Origin: Rugosimonospora sp040255525
GTDB taxonomy: Bacteria > Actinomycetota > Actinomycetes > Mycobacteriales > Micromonosporaceae
Length of the DNA: 64,000 bases
Assembly: GCA_040255525.1 (NCBI GenBank)
Contig: JBDZVD010000002.1
Location: 85,369-149,368, forward strand
Direction: 5' to 3'
Shown: piece after piece, positions 35,101 to 42,781 of the stretch
Numbering within the stretch: the stretch's first letter is position 1
Layout of the letters: each line of letters starts with the position of its first letter
Notes under the pieces: model-generated
What the model was told of the DNA's origin: nothing
Databases searched by the model: none
The model's input: only the letters and a program-made list of their open reading frames with translations
Translations under genes and position numbers: made by a program

Positions 35101-36833
35101 TCGTCCAGCTCGCCGACCCGGGCGCCGCGCTCGGCGCCGACCAGGAAGACGCCGAACAGCCCCCGGTCGGGGATGGTGCCTCCGCTGGTGACCGCGAGCC
35201 GCTGGGCTCCGGGCCGGCCGGTGAGCACATCGCTGTGCCGGTCCCAGACCAGCCGGGGGCGCAGCTCCGCGAACGCGGTCGACGGGTACCGGCCGGCGAG
35301 CATGTCGAGCGTCGCCTCCAGCGCCGAGGCGGGCAGCTCGGCGAACGGAGCGCTGCGCCGGACCAGCGCGGCGAGGTCGGGCACGTGCCACGGGTCCATG
35401 GCGACCATGGCGACGACCTGTTGGGCGAGAACGTCGAGGGGATTGCGCGGGTACGCCAGCTCCTCGATCGCGCCGTCGGTCATCCGTTCCGCGACCACCG
35501 CGCAGGACAGTAGGTCGCCGCGGTGCTTCGGGAACACGACGCCGCGGGACACCGCACCCACCTGGTGTCCGGCGCGGCCGATGCGCTGCAACCCGGCTGC
35601 CACGCTGGGCGGCGCCTCGACCTGCACCACCAGGTCGACGGCACCCATGTCGATGCCGAGCTCCAGGCTGCTGGTGGCGACGACCGCGGGCAGCCGGCCG
35701 GACTTGAGCAGCTCCTCGATGTGCTTGCGCTCCTCCTTGGACATCGAGCCGTGGTGCGCCCGCGCCACGACCAGCGCGGCCCGGCCCTCGCCCGCCGGAG
35801 GGCCGCCCCGGACATCGTCGGCGGCCGGTCCGACACCCACCCCCACCCCCGACTGGGCGATGACTTCGGCCGGCATCCGGGCGCCGGTCGGCACGGGATC
35901 GGCGCCGGCCCGCTCCAGCGCGAGTTCGTTGAGGCGCGCGCAGAGCCGCTCCGCGCCGCGACGGGCGTTGACGAACACGATGGTCGAGAGGTGCGCCTGG
36001 ATCAGGTCGAGCACCCGCTCCTCGACCGCCGGCCAGATCGAACCGCGGGCGGGACCGGCGTCGGGATCCGGATCGTTCGGCGACCGTGCCACGGCGGCGG
36101 CCAGGTTGGTCATGTCCTCGACCGGCACCTGGACCGTCACTTCGATGGTTTTCGCGGACTTCGGCTGGATGACCTCGACCGGGGCGGCGCCGCCGAGGAA
36201 CCGCGCGGTCTCCTCGATCGGGCGGACGGTCGCGGACAACCCGATGCGCTGCGCGGGGCGCGGCAGCAGCGCGTCCAGCCGCTCCAGCGACAGCGCCAGA
36301 TGCGCGCCGCGCTTGGTCGCGCAGACCGCGTGCACCTCGTCGACGATCACCGTCTCGACACTGCGCAGCGCCTCACGCGCCGACGAGGTGAGCAACAGGA
36401 ACAGCGACTCCGGTGTGGTGATCAGGATGTCGGGCGGCCGCTTGCGCAACGCGCGGCGCTCCTCGGCCGGAGTGTCGCCGGTGCGCATGCCGACGGTGAT
36501 GTCGGGTGGCGGCAGGCCGAGCCGGTGCGCCGCTTGGCGGATCCCGGTCAGCGGTGTGCGGAGGTTGCGTTCGACGTCCACCGCCAGCGCCTTGAGCGGA
36601 CTGACGTAGAGCACCCGGCAGCGCTGGGTCGGATCCTCCGGCGGCGGTTCGGTGGCGAGCCGGTCGAGCGACCAGAGGAACGCGGCCAGCGTCTTGCCGG
36701 ATCCGGTCGGCGCGACCACGAGTGCGTGGCGTCCGGCGCTGATCGCGTGCCAGGCGCCGGACTGCGCCGCCGTCGGACCGGCGAACGCGGCACGGAACCA
36801 CGCACTCGTCGCCGGCCCGAAGTCGTTGAACAC
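32181..36833 (-). CDS. lhr: Lhr-type ATP-dependent DNA helicase, long form
   Basis: A 1550-residue superfamily-2 helicase moving 3'-5', linked to DNA repair. Walker A APTGSGKT is at 41-48; the Walker B box is DEVH near 166; motif III is GLSATVRPIEE; motif VI is QRIGRAGHQVG. The Lhr-core winged-helix region follows (DVFLLGSTSWRIEDI). The long C-terminus has its own HTH_42-like winged-helix blocks (GVVTRGAVMAEGV, AALPWPERV), as in full-length actinobacterial Lhr. The start is GTG at 36833. Lhr often occurs with Nei-like glycosylases; one lies 8 kb away here. Confidence 0.93.
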   Translation of the reverse strand: MFNDFGPATSAWFRAAFAGPTAAQSGAWHAISAGRHALVVAPTGSGKTLAAFLWSLDRLATEPPPEDPTQRCRVLYVSPLKALAVDVERNLRTPLTGIRQAAHRLGLPPPDITVGMRTGDTPAEERRALRKRPPDILITTPESLFLLLTSSAREALRSVETVIVDEVHAVCATKRGAHLALSLERLDALLPRPAQRIGLSATVRPIEETARFLGGAAPVEVIQPKSAKTIEVTVQVPVEDMTNLAAAVARSPNDPDPDAGPARGSIWPAVEERVLDLIQAHLSTIVFVNARRGAERLCARLNELALERAGADPVPTGARMPAEVIAQSGVGVGVGPAADDVRGGPPAGEGRAALVVARAHHGSMSKEERKHIEELLKSGRLPAVVATSSLELGIDMGAVDLVVQVEAPPSVAAGLQRIGRAGHQVGAVSRGVVFPKHRGDLLSCAVVAERMTDGAIEELAYPRNPLDVLAQQVVAMVAMDPWHVPDLAALVRRSAPFAELPASALEATLDMLAGRYPSTAFAELRPRLVWDRHSDVLTGRPGAQRLAVTSGGTIPDRGLFGVFLVGAERGARVGELDEEMVYESRVGDVFLLGSTSWRIEDITPDRVLVSPAPGAPARMPFWKGDTLGRPVELGRAIGARLRSLVKAAPADARASLSDSGLDEWAVDNLLAYLTEQREATRSLPDDRTVVVERFRDELGDWRLTVHCVLGSRVNSPWALAIGRRLTERYGFDAQVLPSDDGIVIRLPDIADDPPGADLVAFDPEEIAAVIEETVGTSALFAARFRECAARALLLPRRDPRRRSPLWQQRQRSAQLLDVAREYADFPITLEAARECLQDVFDVPGLVGLMRDLSARKIRIVEVETPNPSPFARSLLFGYVGAFLYEGDAPLAERRAAALALDSTLLGELLGRVDLRELLDPEVVVETERRLQWLTDDRRPRDAEDAAEILRLLGDLSSVEARERGVDPAWLAELERARRAIRVRIAGQERWLAVEDAGRVRDALGVALPVGLAAVFVEPGPDPLGDLVARYARTRGPFAAATCAARFGLGVFVVEQALRRLAAAGRLSSGEFTPGGAGTEWCDAQVLRMLRRRSLAALRREIEPVPPAALARFLPAWQHVGSTARGVEATAAAIEALHGLAVPASALERLILPARVADYSPAHLDELCASGEVVWAGAGAIAGGDGWISLAFADTAPLLLPAPAQTLTMMPLHEAILAALDGGGALFFRALADRVTADLAAGSEAGAATAGATPPTDADLLAALWDLVWAGFVAGDTLAPLRAALSGSGAHRGRPAAGRGRYRRPGRAGSLIGGSLTGGASLAVARSGPPSGAGRWYRTPDRDPDPTRRIAALADALLDRYGVVTRGAVMAEGVEGGFARVYPVLAAMEERGAVRRGYFVEGLGAAQFALPGAVERLRSPAEGTRCTVLAATDPANPYGAALPWPERVVDAGEGESTGHRPGRKAGALTVLVGGDLALYVERGGRTLLSYTSDDEVLTLAAKALADAVHAGALGPMSVERADGAPVHATPLREALAGAGFRATPRGLRLRG

Positions 36834-36969
36834 CCACCCATACTCTCTCGCCGGTACGACAGTGCCAGTGCTGTCCTCTTATGGGCGGAATCTTCCGTGT
36901 GTACGAGTGGGGACACTTGCCGCGATTACCGCTAATCAAGTAGGTTCACTCAGCACCGGGCGACGAAGA

Positions 36970-36985
36970 GTGACGTAGTAGTCAC
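36970..36985. promoter_or_regulatory. GTGAC-N6-GTCAC inverted repeat
   Basis: A perfect 5-bp inverted repeat with a six-base spacer lies just upstream of the ribosome site of the 115-residue gene and downstream of the divergent lhr start. It may be an operator. The rest of the 36834-37002 gap shows nothing clear. Confidence 0.35.
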
Positions 36986-37002
36986 GGTACGGAGGTGACC
37001 CA

Positions 37003-37350
37003 GTGGCCGAGGGACCGCGTGGGCTGCGGCACGAAACGGACGTGCTGCTCCGGCAGCTCGATGGGAATCTCGCCGGCCTGCGGGCCGGCCGCGACCCGAC
37101 CGACGTCGTGCTGGCCGAGCGGATCACCGAGGTGCTGGGCAGTCTGGTCACGGACACGATCCGGGCGAGCGCGGCCGACCGGGCCAAGGTCCGTGCCGCC
37201 GTGCACTACTTCGTCCTGCGCGGCGACGGGCGGCGCGACCGGCGCGCGGCGCGGGCGCTGTCCGAGGATGTCCGCGTGGTCAACGAGATCCTGACCGCGC
37301 TCGGCCGGAGGGACCTGTGGATCCAGCCGGTCGCCGGCTCGGCGGCCTGA
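37003..37350 (+). CDS. Small helical protein, unknown function
   Basis: A 115-residue protein starting at a GTG with a near-perfect ribosome site, GGAGGTGA, at 36991-36998. It looks mostly helical (ETDVLLRQLDGNLAGLR, VLAERITEVLGSLVTDTIR, DRAKVRAAVHYFVLRG) with no signal peptide or membrane helix. I recognise no family. It stands alone between lhr and the restriction-modification locus; the strong ribosome site suggests high expression. Confidence 0.75.
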   Translation: MAEGPRGLRHETDVLLRQLDGNLAGLRAGRDPTDVVLAERITEVLGSLVTDTIRASAADRAKVRAAVHYFVLRGDGRRDRRAARALSEDVRVVNEILTALGRRDLWIQPVAGSAA

Positions 37351-37509
37351 TCCTCATCCCGTGTCGCGTCACGATGCGGGACGGAGGGATTTTGCTAACA
37401 CCTTCGCGGCCCCTCCGTGATGACCGCTCCGGTTGGCGAGAAAGCAGGAGGCGGCCTGGGTGGGCGAAGCGCGGGTAGGGTAGGGAAGCTCTTCCCGGAA
37501 GGAACGTTG

Positions 37510-37764
37510 ATGTCCACTTCTGATCTTGACCACAGCCCCGAGCAGGCGGCCAGGGAGGCTGGCCTCCGCGAAGTGGCCGAGACTCTGACGAATATCGAGC
37601 AGGCTACGAGGCGCGCCCAGCGTGCGCAGCGGACCGCCGCGATGACTGTGGGCTGCGATGACCTCGCACGGGTACTGGAGACAGCCGCGGCACGCTTGGA
37701 GGCCGCCCACAAGGAGCTGATGCAGGGGGCGTACTTCTCCGCCGACCAGCCCAGACTGTTCTGA
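37510..37764 (+). CDS. Small coiled-coil protein upstream of MmeI-like enzyme
   Basis: An 84-residue, helical, charged protein (REVAETLTNIEQATRRAQRAQR, LARVLETAAARLEAAHKELM). It ends in D-QPRLF; Q80-x-x-L83-F84 fits the pentapeptide motif (QLxLF-like) that binds the DNA polymerase sliding clamp. It lies three bases before the restriction-modification gene, so the two are co-translated. ATG 37510 follows GGAAGGA. Function is unknown; a role with the neighbouring enzyme or at replication forks is inference. Confidence 0.7.
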   Translation: MSTSDLDHSPEQAAREAGLREVAETLTNIEQATRRAQRAQRTAAMTVGCDDLARVLETAAARLEAAHKELMQGAYFSADQPRLF

Positions 37765-37767
37765 GCC

Positions 37768-40545
37768 ATGCGCAGCGGGGAGGAGATCCGCCAGGCGTTG
37801 GTCGCGTTCGTCAACCGGTGGCGGGACTATGCGGGTACCGAGCGTGGCGAGGCGCAGACCTTCCTCAATGAGTTGTTCGCCTGCTATGGCGGCGACCGCA
37901 AGGCCATGGGCGCCACGTTCGAGGACTCTCACTCATCAGTCGGCATCATGGATCTCCACCTTCCCGGCGTGCTCATCGTCGAGATGAAGGCGCCGAAAGA
38001 GGCCGGTCGCCTCGAATCGCACCGCAAACAGGCCCTCGACTATTGGTACAACTCCGCGGACGTGGCCGCGGAGCGTCCCGCGCCGCAATATGTCGTGCTT
38101 TGCGCGTTCCAGCGGTTCGAGATCTGGGAGCCGGGCAAGTACCCGAACGCTCCCCGATTGACCTTGAGCCTGGACGAACTGCCGGACCATTATGAAAGCC
38201 TGCTGTTTTTGACCGGTGCGGGTGACGACGCCCTCTTCGTGAACTCCAGTCGTCGACTCACCACCGAGGCTGCCACGGCGATGGCTCAGGTGTATCGCGG
38301 TCTGCTGGAGCGAAATGCGGCGCCTCCAGAGACCATCCAGCGGTTCATCCTGCAAATGGTGTGGATCTTCTTCGCCGAAGACTACGGCATGATCGAGAAC
38401 CACCGTATGGAGCGCCTGCTCAAGTTCCTGTCGGAGCAGGAGTACTGGGAGTCATACATGATGCTCGCCGGCTTCTTCACGGCGCTCAACGACTCCAACG
38501 AGTTCCCACGGCGCGGTACGCTTGAAGGCACTCGTTATGTGAACGGTCAGCTATTCGCTCAAGCAGCGCCGGTGCATCTCTCCATGGACGAGGCGAAGGC
38601 CCTGCTCGGCATCGCACAGTACAACTGGCGGGAGGTCGATCCGACGATCTTCGGATCGTTGATGGAAGGCTTCCTCGGTGTCGAAGCGCGCAGCGCGCTG
38701 GGAGCGCACTACACGCATGAGGCCGACATCATGAAGATTGTGCGGCCGACGATCGTCCGGCCCTGGCGCGAACGCGTCGCGGCCGTCACCACACCGGATG
38801 CCGCCCGCGCACTGCTTGATGAACTGTGCCGCTTCCGGGTGCTCGATCCCGCCTGCGGGTGCGGAAACTTCCTCTACATCGCGTACCGTGAGCTGCGCGC
38901 ACTGGAGCACGACCTCAAACAGCGGCTCGCCGACCTGACCCGGGACAGCGGCCTGGCACCGGCCGGCGAGCCGCTGCCGTTCTACCCGATCCGCAACCTG
39001 CACGGCATCGACGTCGAGCCCGTCGCCACGCTCATCGCCCGGGTGACGCTATGGATGGGGCACCGGCAGATGATCGACCGGTACGGGCCGGCGGAGCCGC
39101 CATTGCCGCTGGTGGAGCTATCGACCCTGCGCGCGGCGGACGCGCTCCGCGTGCCGTGGCCGGAGGTCGACTGCATTGTCGGCAATCCACCCTTCCTCGG
39201 ATCGCAGCACCTCCGGGAGAAGCAAGGCGATGACTATCTCGTGTGGCTGAAGCGCACGTTCGGTGTGGGGATCAAGGACTACTGCGTTTACTGGTTCCGT
39301 CGGGCGCAGGACCATCTCAAGCCCGGCCAGCGGGCCGGTCTGGTCGGTACCAACTCGATTTCCCAGAATCGGGCTCGCTCAGCCAGCCTGGAATATGTGG
39401 TCGGGACCGGCGGGGTGATCACGGATGCGGTCTCCACTCAGGTGTGGCCCGGCGAGGCGAATGTCCACGTCAGCCTGGTCAACTGGGTCAAATCGCCGAG
39501 CGTTGCGCCGACCGAGTTCTGGCTGGACGGTGACGAGGCGCCGGGCATCACCGTCGAACTCCGCACGCCAGGGGCATCGACGGTGGACGCGCAGCCGTTG
39601 GCGGCGAACAAGAGCCGATGCTTTCAAGGCCCCATTCCGGTCGGCGACGGCTTCATCCTCACCGAGGCTGAGGCCGAGTCCCTGCTCGCCCGCCCGGAGG
39701 CAAGGTATCGAGATGTAGTGCGGCCCTACATCATCGGCGACGACATCGCCGAAGACTCCAATCAGCGGCCTCGTAGGTTCATCATCGACTTTGCTCAGTA
39801 TCCGCTTGAGGCCGCGATGCGATATCCGGCTGCACTTTCAATTGTGCGAGAGCGGGTAATGCCTGCACGGGCGACGAATAATCGTGCTGCCTACCGCGAC
39901 CGCTGGTGGCAGTTCGGGGAGGGTCGGCCCGGAATGCGGAAGGCTCTCACGGGACTTCAGCGGTTCGTGGCTGCCGGGAGGGTGGGTAAGAGGCTCTTGC
40001 TTGCCTGGTGCGATTCGTGGACCTGTCCCAGCGACCTCACCTATGTCTTCGCGTTCGATGATGACTACTCGATGGGTGTCCTGTCTTCGACCGCCCACAC
40101 TGCGTGGGCGCGGTCTCGTTCGTCGACTCTTGAGGACCGCCTGAGGTACACGCCAACCTCCGTGTTCATGACTTTTCCGTGGCCGTACCCGGTCACAGAG
40201 CGGCAACGGGAGCTGGTCGGCGAGGCGAGCCGGAAGGTGATCGCTCGGCGGCAGGAGATCTGCGCCGAGAACAACCTCGGCTTGACCAAGCTCTACAACC
40301 TCGTTGACGAGGGCGCGTACGCTGATCTCAAGGCGCTCCACCGGGAGCTTGACGAAGCGGTGACCGCCGCCTATGGCTGGCCGAAGGCAATCGCGCAGGA
40401 CCCGGCGGAAATCGTCCGGCGGTTGCTCCAGCTCAACCAGGAGATCGCCGTTGGCGAGCGGCCATACGCACCCTTCGGCGCGATCGACAGTCAGCGGGTC
40501 ATCCGCCAGATGCAGATGGAGGGCCTGGCAGAGGCTCCGAGTTAG
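37768..40545 (+). CDS. MmeI-like type IIL restriction-modification enzyme
   Basis: A 925-residue fused nuclease-adenine methyltransferase-specificity protein, close to MmeI (919 residues). The nuclease site is D62...E72-M-K74 (IMDLHLPGVLIVEMK). A helical spacer (about 150-340) leads to the methyltransferase with motif I DPACGCGNFL at 360 and motif IV NPPF at 473. Target recognition and C-terminal domains follow. Such enzymes methylate one strand and cut about 20 bp away. It has no own ribosome site and probably relies on coupling to the 84-residue gene. Codon use and lower GC than flanks suggest transfer. Confidence 0.9.
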   Translation: MRSGEEIRQALVAFVNRWRDYAGTERGEAQTFLNELFACYGGDRKAMGATFEDSHSSVGIMDLHLPGVLIVEMKAPKEAGRLESHRKQALDYWYNSADVAAERPAPQYVVLCAFQRFEIWEPGKYPNAPRLTLSLDELPDHYESLLFLTGAGDDALFVNSSRRLTTEAATAMAQVYRGLLERNAAPPETIQRFILQMVWIFFAEDYGMIENHRMERLLKFLSEQEYWESYMMLAGFFTALNDSNEFPRRGTLEGTRYVNGQLFAQAAPVHLSMDEAKALLGIAQYNWREVDPTIFGSLMEGFLGVEARSALGAHYTHEADIMKIVRPTIVRPWRERVAAVTTPDAARALLDELCRFRVLDPACGCGNFLYIAYRELRALEHDLKQRLADLTRDSGLAPAGEPLPFYPIRNLHGIDVEPVATLIARVTLWMGHRQMIDRYGPAEPPLPLVELSTLRAADALRVPWPEVDCIVGNPPFLGSQHLREKQGDDYLVWLKRTFGVGIKDYCVYWFRRAQDHLKPGQRAGLVGTNSISQNRARSASLEYVVGTGGVITDAVSTQVWPGEANVHVSLVNWVKSPSVAPTEFWLDGDEAPGITVELRTPGASTVDAQPLAANKSRCFQGPIPVGDGFILTEAEAESLLARPEARYRDVVRPYIIGDDIAEDSNQRPRRFIIDFAQYPLEAAMRYPAALSIVRERVMPARATNNRAAYRDRWWQFGEGRPGMRKALTGLQRFVAAGRVGKRLLLAWCDSWTCPSDLTYVFAFDDDYSMGVLSSTAHTAWARSRSSTLEDRLRYTPTSVFMTFPWPYPVTERQRELVGEASRKVIARRQEICAENNLGLTKLYNLVDEGAYADLKALHRELDEAVTAAYGWPKAIAQDPAEIVRRLLQLNQEIAVGERPYAPFGAIDSQRVIRQMQMEGLAEAPS

Positions 40546-40880
40546 CCGGCGTGCTCGGTGCGTGTGCCGGGGTTGAGGGTGTCGCAGGGGACGAGGCGGG
40601 GCGGCGCGCCGGGTACCGCGTCGTGACCGGCCCGGCCGCACACTCGGCATGCCCGGTGCCGCTCCAGCGACCAGGCGACAAAGCGCCGGTACAGCCGGGT
40701 CGGGTCGGCCAGCCCGAGGTCGCCCGCCGCCTGGCTCATCAGCACGGCGAGGTGCGTGGACAGCAGCGGGCGGTCCAGGCGGTACGCCTCGACCAGGCCG
40801 GCCCGGGCCGGCCGGCACGGCCACTCGTCGCGGTCCAGCGCACAGGTCCACAGTGGACGATCGGCACGGTGCGCGGTCAT
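40542..40880 (-). CDS. Small Cys-containing protein, unknown function
   Basis: A 112-residue protein. Features are LWTCALDRDEWPC near the N-terminus, DPTRLYRRFVAWSLERHRACRVCGRAGHD (Cys-x-x-Cys, possible metal site) and a short basic tail. Its relatives in Micromonosporaceae occur beside XRE/DUF397 pairs and are sometimes mislabelled flavin reductase. ATG 40880 follows GAGAGG. It overlaps the upstream 85-residue gene by ATGA, and its stop overlaps the restriction-modification stop by four bases in convergent orientation. Confidence 0.65.
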   Translation of the reverse strand: MTAHRADRPLWTCALDRDEWPCRPARAGLVEAYRLDRPLLSTHLAVLMSQAAGDLGLADPTRLYRRFVAWSLERHRACRVCGRAGHDAVPGAPPRLVPCDTLNPGTRTEHAG

Positions 40881-41134
40881 CGGTGTCCTCTCCAGAACTG
40901 GAAGTGGTGCCAGGCGTAGCTGAGCAGCGGTGCCCGCGGTACCACCGGCGTACGGGGGCACAGCCGTTGGCCCATCTCGGCGAGCAGGTTGGCGGCGTCG
41001 TTGGCCACCGGGCACGGCGCGGACTGCCCGCAGGCGGTGCACCGGCCGTCGAACGGCTCGATGGCGTGGCGGGCGAGTCGTGCCCATGCGGCATCGATCT
41101 CGGCGCGCACCCGCGCCGAGGCGTACGTGCCCAC
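40877..41134 (-). CDS. Small Cys-rich protein, unknown function
   Basis: An 85-residue protein with RCTACGQSAPCPVANDAANLL, i.e. C-x2-C-x5-C, and a further Cys in QRLCPRTP; it could bind zinc or a cluster. It starts at GTG 41134 and overlaps the next gene (ATGA), so the two are an operon. It is divergent from the XRE regulator gene. Confidence 0.6.
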   Translation of the reverse strand: MGTYASARVRAEIDAAWARLARHAIEPFDGRCTACGQSAPCPVANDAANLLAEMGQRLCPRTPVVPRAPLLSYAWHHFQFWRGHR

Positions 41135-41352
41135 GCGCGGCTACAAGCGGTCGACGGGTCGCGCGGAGTGTCGGCGGACGGGATCGAATCCAGACCACCG
41201 GTCGTGGTAGGAAGTCGGGGAGTCGCAGACGCGGGAGTGCTCCATCGAGGGCACCTTCCGTTCAGACTCATCGACCGGGGCGGGACGCCGGCCGCCAAAC
41301 CTGGCCCGCCCCGGTCTCCTCATGGCATCAAGATCGTTCGATCCTCACTGGG

Positions 41353-41381
41353 TGACGCAAACCTCACTCGTCGCCTAGAAT
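41353..41381 (+). promoter_or_regulatory. SigA-type promoter of the XRE gene
   Basis: TGACGC and TAGAAT (41376) are 17 bp apart, about 50 bp before GTG 41429. The rest of the 41135-41428 gap shows no clear gene. Confidence 0.5.
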
Positions 41382-41428
41382 GGCATTGATCACAAATTTG
41401 AGCAACCTCGGTATTGAGTGGAGCGAGA

Positions 41429-42358
41429 GTGGCCAAGCGACCTAGCCCGACCCTCCGTGCCCAATGGCTCGGCAAGCGCCTGCGCGAACTCCGTGAGCGC
41501 AGCGGGATGACGCTCAAGCAGGCTGGCGAGTACTTGCAGCGGAATCTCTCGATGGTGTCGAGGTTCGAGACCGGCGAGTACCCGATTCGGCGCGGGGATG
41601 TCATGGCCCTGCTCGACCTGTACGCCGTCTCAGACGACGGTGAGCGTGCGGCCCTTCTCCGTCTCTCCGAGGACATCTGGCGCAAGGACGGCTGGGAGCG
41701 CTTCACCGGGTCGGTCGACCGCGGTTTGATCGACTTCCCGTGGCTGGAGGCCCGGGCCGAACGGATCTGCTCATACGACGCCATGCTCCTACCCGGCCTC
41801 CTCCAGACTCCCGAGTACGCGGAATGCCTGATTCGGAACGCGGCCGAGCCGACGAATACCGAGGAAGACATCGCCACCTGGCTGGAGTTCCGGCTCGCCC
41901 GCCAGCGGATCCTGTCCGGGGACCAACCCACTCGGGTGGCCGTCGTACTCGATGAGTCGGTGCTGCGCCGCCGCATCGGCGGCCGGGCGGTGATGCGCCG
42001 CCAGTTGGCGCACCTGCTGGAGTTGGGCCGGTGGCGGAACGTCCGGCTCCAGGTGCTGCCGTTCGCCGCAGGCGAGCACGCCGGGCTCGACGGGACACTC
42101 ACCTTCTTCGAGATGCCCGGACCGTACTCACACGTGGCGTACCTGGAGAACCTGGACGGCCGGCTGTACCTCGAATCGACTGGCGCGCAGCGGGTCTGCC
42201 GCGCGTACGATCGGGTCCGGGAGGCCGCGTTGGGCGAGAAGGAGTCCGCGGCGTTGATCGAGGCGGTTGCGGAGGAGCTCGATGACCAGGAACCCGACGT
42301 CTCAACACGTCGAGCCCGACGAACTGGCCGGCGTCCGGTGGCGGATCAGCAGTCGTAG
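41429..42358 (+). CDS. XRE-family regulator with DUF5753 domain
   Basis: A 309-residue regulator. The helix-turn-helix spans about residues 12-66 (LGKRLRELRERSGMTLKQAGEYL, quoted in part: SMVSRFETGEYP). The DUF5753 domain (about 90-280) has LEARAERICSYD, MLLPGLLQTPEYA, DESVLRRRIGG and VLPFAAGEHAGLDG. Such proteins partner with DUF397 proteins in developmental and antibiotic control of actinomycetes. I chose GTG 41429 since GGAG lies five bases upstream. Its 3' end overlaps the DUF397 gene by 77 bp. Confidence 0.92.
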   Translation: MAKRPSPTLRAQWLGKRLRELRERSGMTLKQAGEYLQRNLSMVSRFETGEYPIRRGDVMALLDLYAVSDDGERAALLRLSEDIWRKDGWERFTGSVDRGLIDFPWLEARAERICSYDAMLLPGLLQTPEYAECLIRNAAEPTNTEEDIATWLEFRLARQRILSGDQPTRVAVVLDESVLRRRIGGRAVMRRQLAHLLELGRWRNVRLQVLPFAAGEHAGLDGTLTFFEMPGPYSHVAYLENLDGRLYLESTGAQRVCRAYDRVREAALGEKESAALIEAVAEELDDQEPDVSTRRARRTGRRPVADQQS

Positions 42359-42530
42359 CCCGAACAACGGTGGGAACTGCGTCGAGGCAGGGCCGTTCGG
42401 CGACGGCAGCGGTCGGGTCGCCGTACGGCACAGCCACCACCCCGACGGGCAGGTGATCGTCTACACCCGGGCGGAGTGGGCGGCGTTCCTCGGCGGCGTC
42501 AAGGACGGCGAATTCGACTTCGACAGCTGA
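42282..42530 (+). CDS. DUF397 protein, partner of the XRE regulator
   Basis: An 82-residue DUF397 protein: VRWRISSRSPNNGGNCVEAG, GSGRVAVRHSHHPDG and VYTRAEWAAFLGGVKDGEFD are the standard blocks. DUF397 proteins act with XRE/DUF5753 regulators, in some cases like toxin-antitoxin pairs. ATG 42282 follows GGAGGAG and lies inside the end of the regulator gene, in another frame. Confidence 0.92.
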   Translation: MTRNPTSQHVEPDELAGVRWRISSRSPNNGGNCVEAGPFGDGSGRVAVRHSHHPDGQVIVYTRAEWAAFLGGVKDGEFDFDS

Positions 42531-42569
42531 CCGCGAGACTGCTTCCACGGTGCGAGAGCGACGACGGCG

Positions 42570-42733
42570 CTACAGCGGTGACGGGTCGTCGCGCAGCCGG
42601 CTGTAGAGGTAGCCGTCGTGCTACTGGCCGGCCCGGAACTCGCCGGCCCGGATGACACCCTCCAACCGGAAGCCGGCCTTCCCCAACGACTTCTGCTCGG
42701 CGGTGTCTCGGTCAGGAACCGGTTCGACTTGAC
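42570..42733 (-). pseudogene. C-terminal relic of a GNAT gene
   Basis: On the minus strand one frame reads EQKSLGKAGFRLEGVIRAGEFRAGQ, a TAG stop (42621-42623), then HDGYLYSRLRDDPSPL and the natural stop at 42570. Intact GNATs have a Trp or Arg at the stop position. The N-terminal three quarters is gone; the MerR promoter abuts the break. A degraded acetyltransferase. Confidence 0.65.
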
Positions 42734-42750
42734 CCCCACGTTACGTGAGG
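42729..42750 (+). promoter_or_regulatory. MerR-type operator-promoter
   Basis: TTGACC at 42729 runs into the dyad CCCCACGT-T-ACGTGAGG (42734-42750, one mismatch), with GACGCT about 19 bp after the -35. A long spacer containing a dyad is the mark of MerR-activated promoters. It precedes the TipAS-type gene, so autoregulation is likely. Confidence 0.65.
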
Positions 42751-42781
42751 CTGGACGCTGGGCGCGGGAAGGAGGGAAGCC

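Noticed and set aside
41178..41189. GGGATCGAATCC resembling a tRNA T-arm
   Set aside because: No matching acceptor, anticodon or D-arm can be folded around it.
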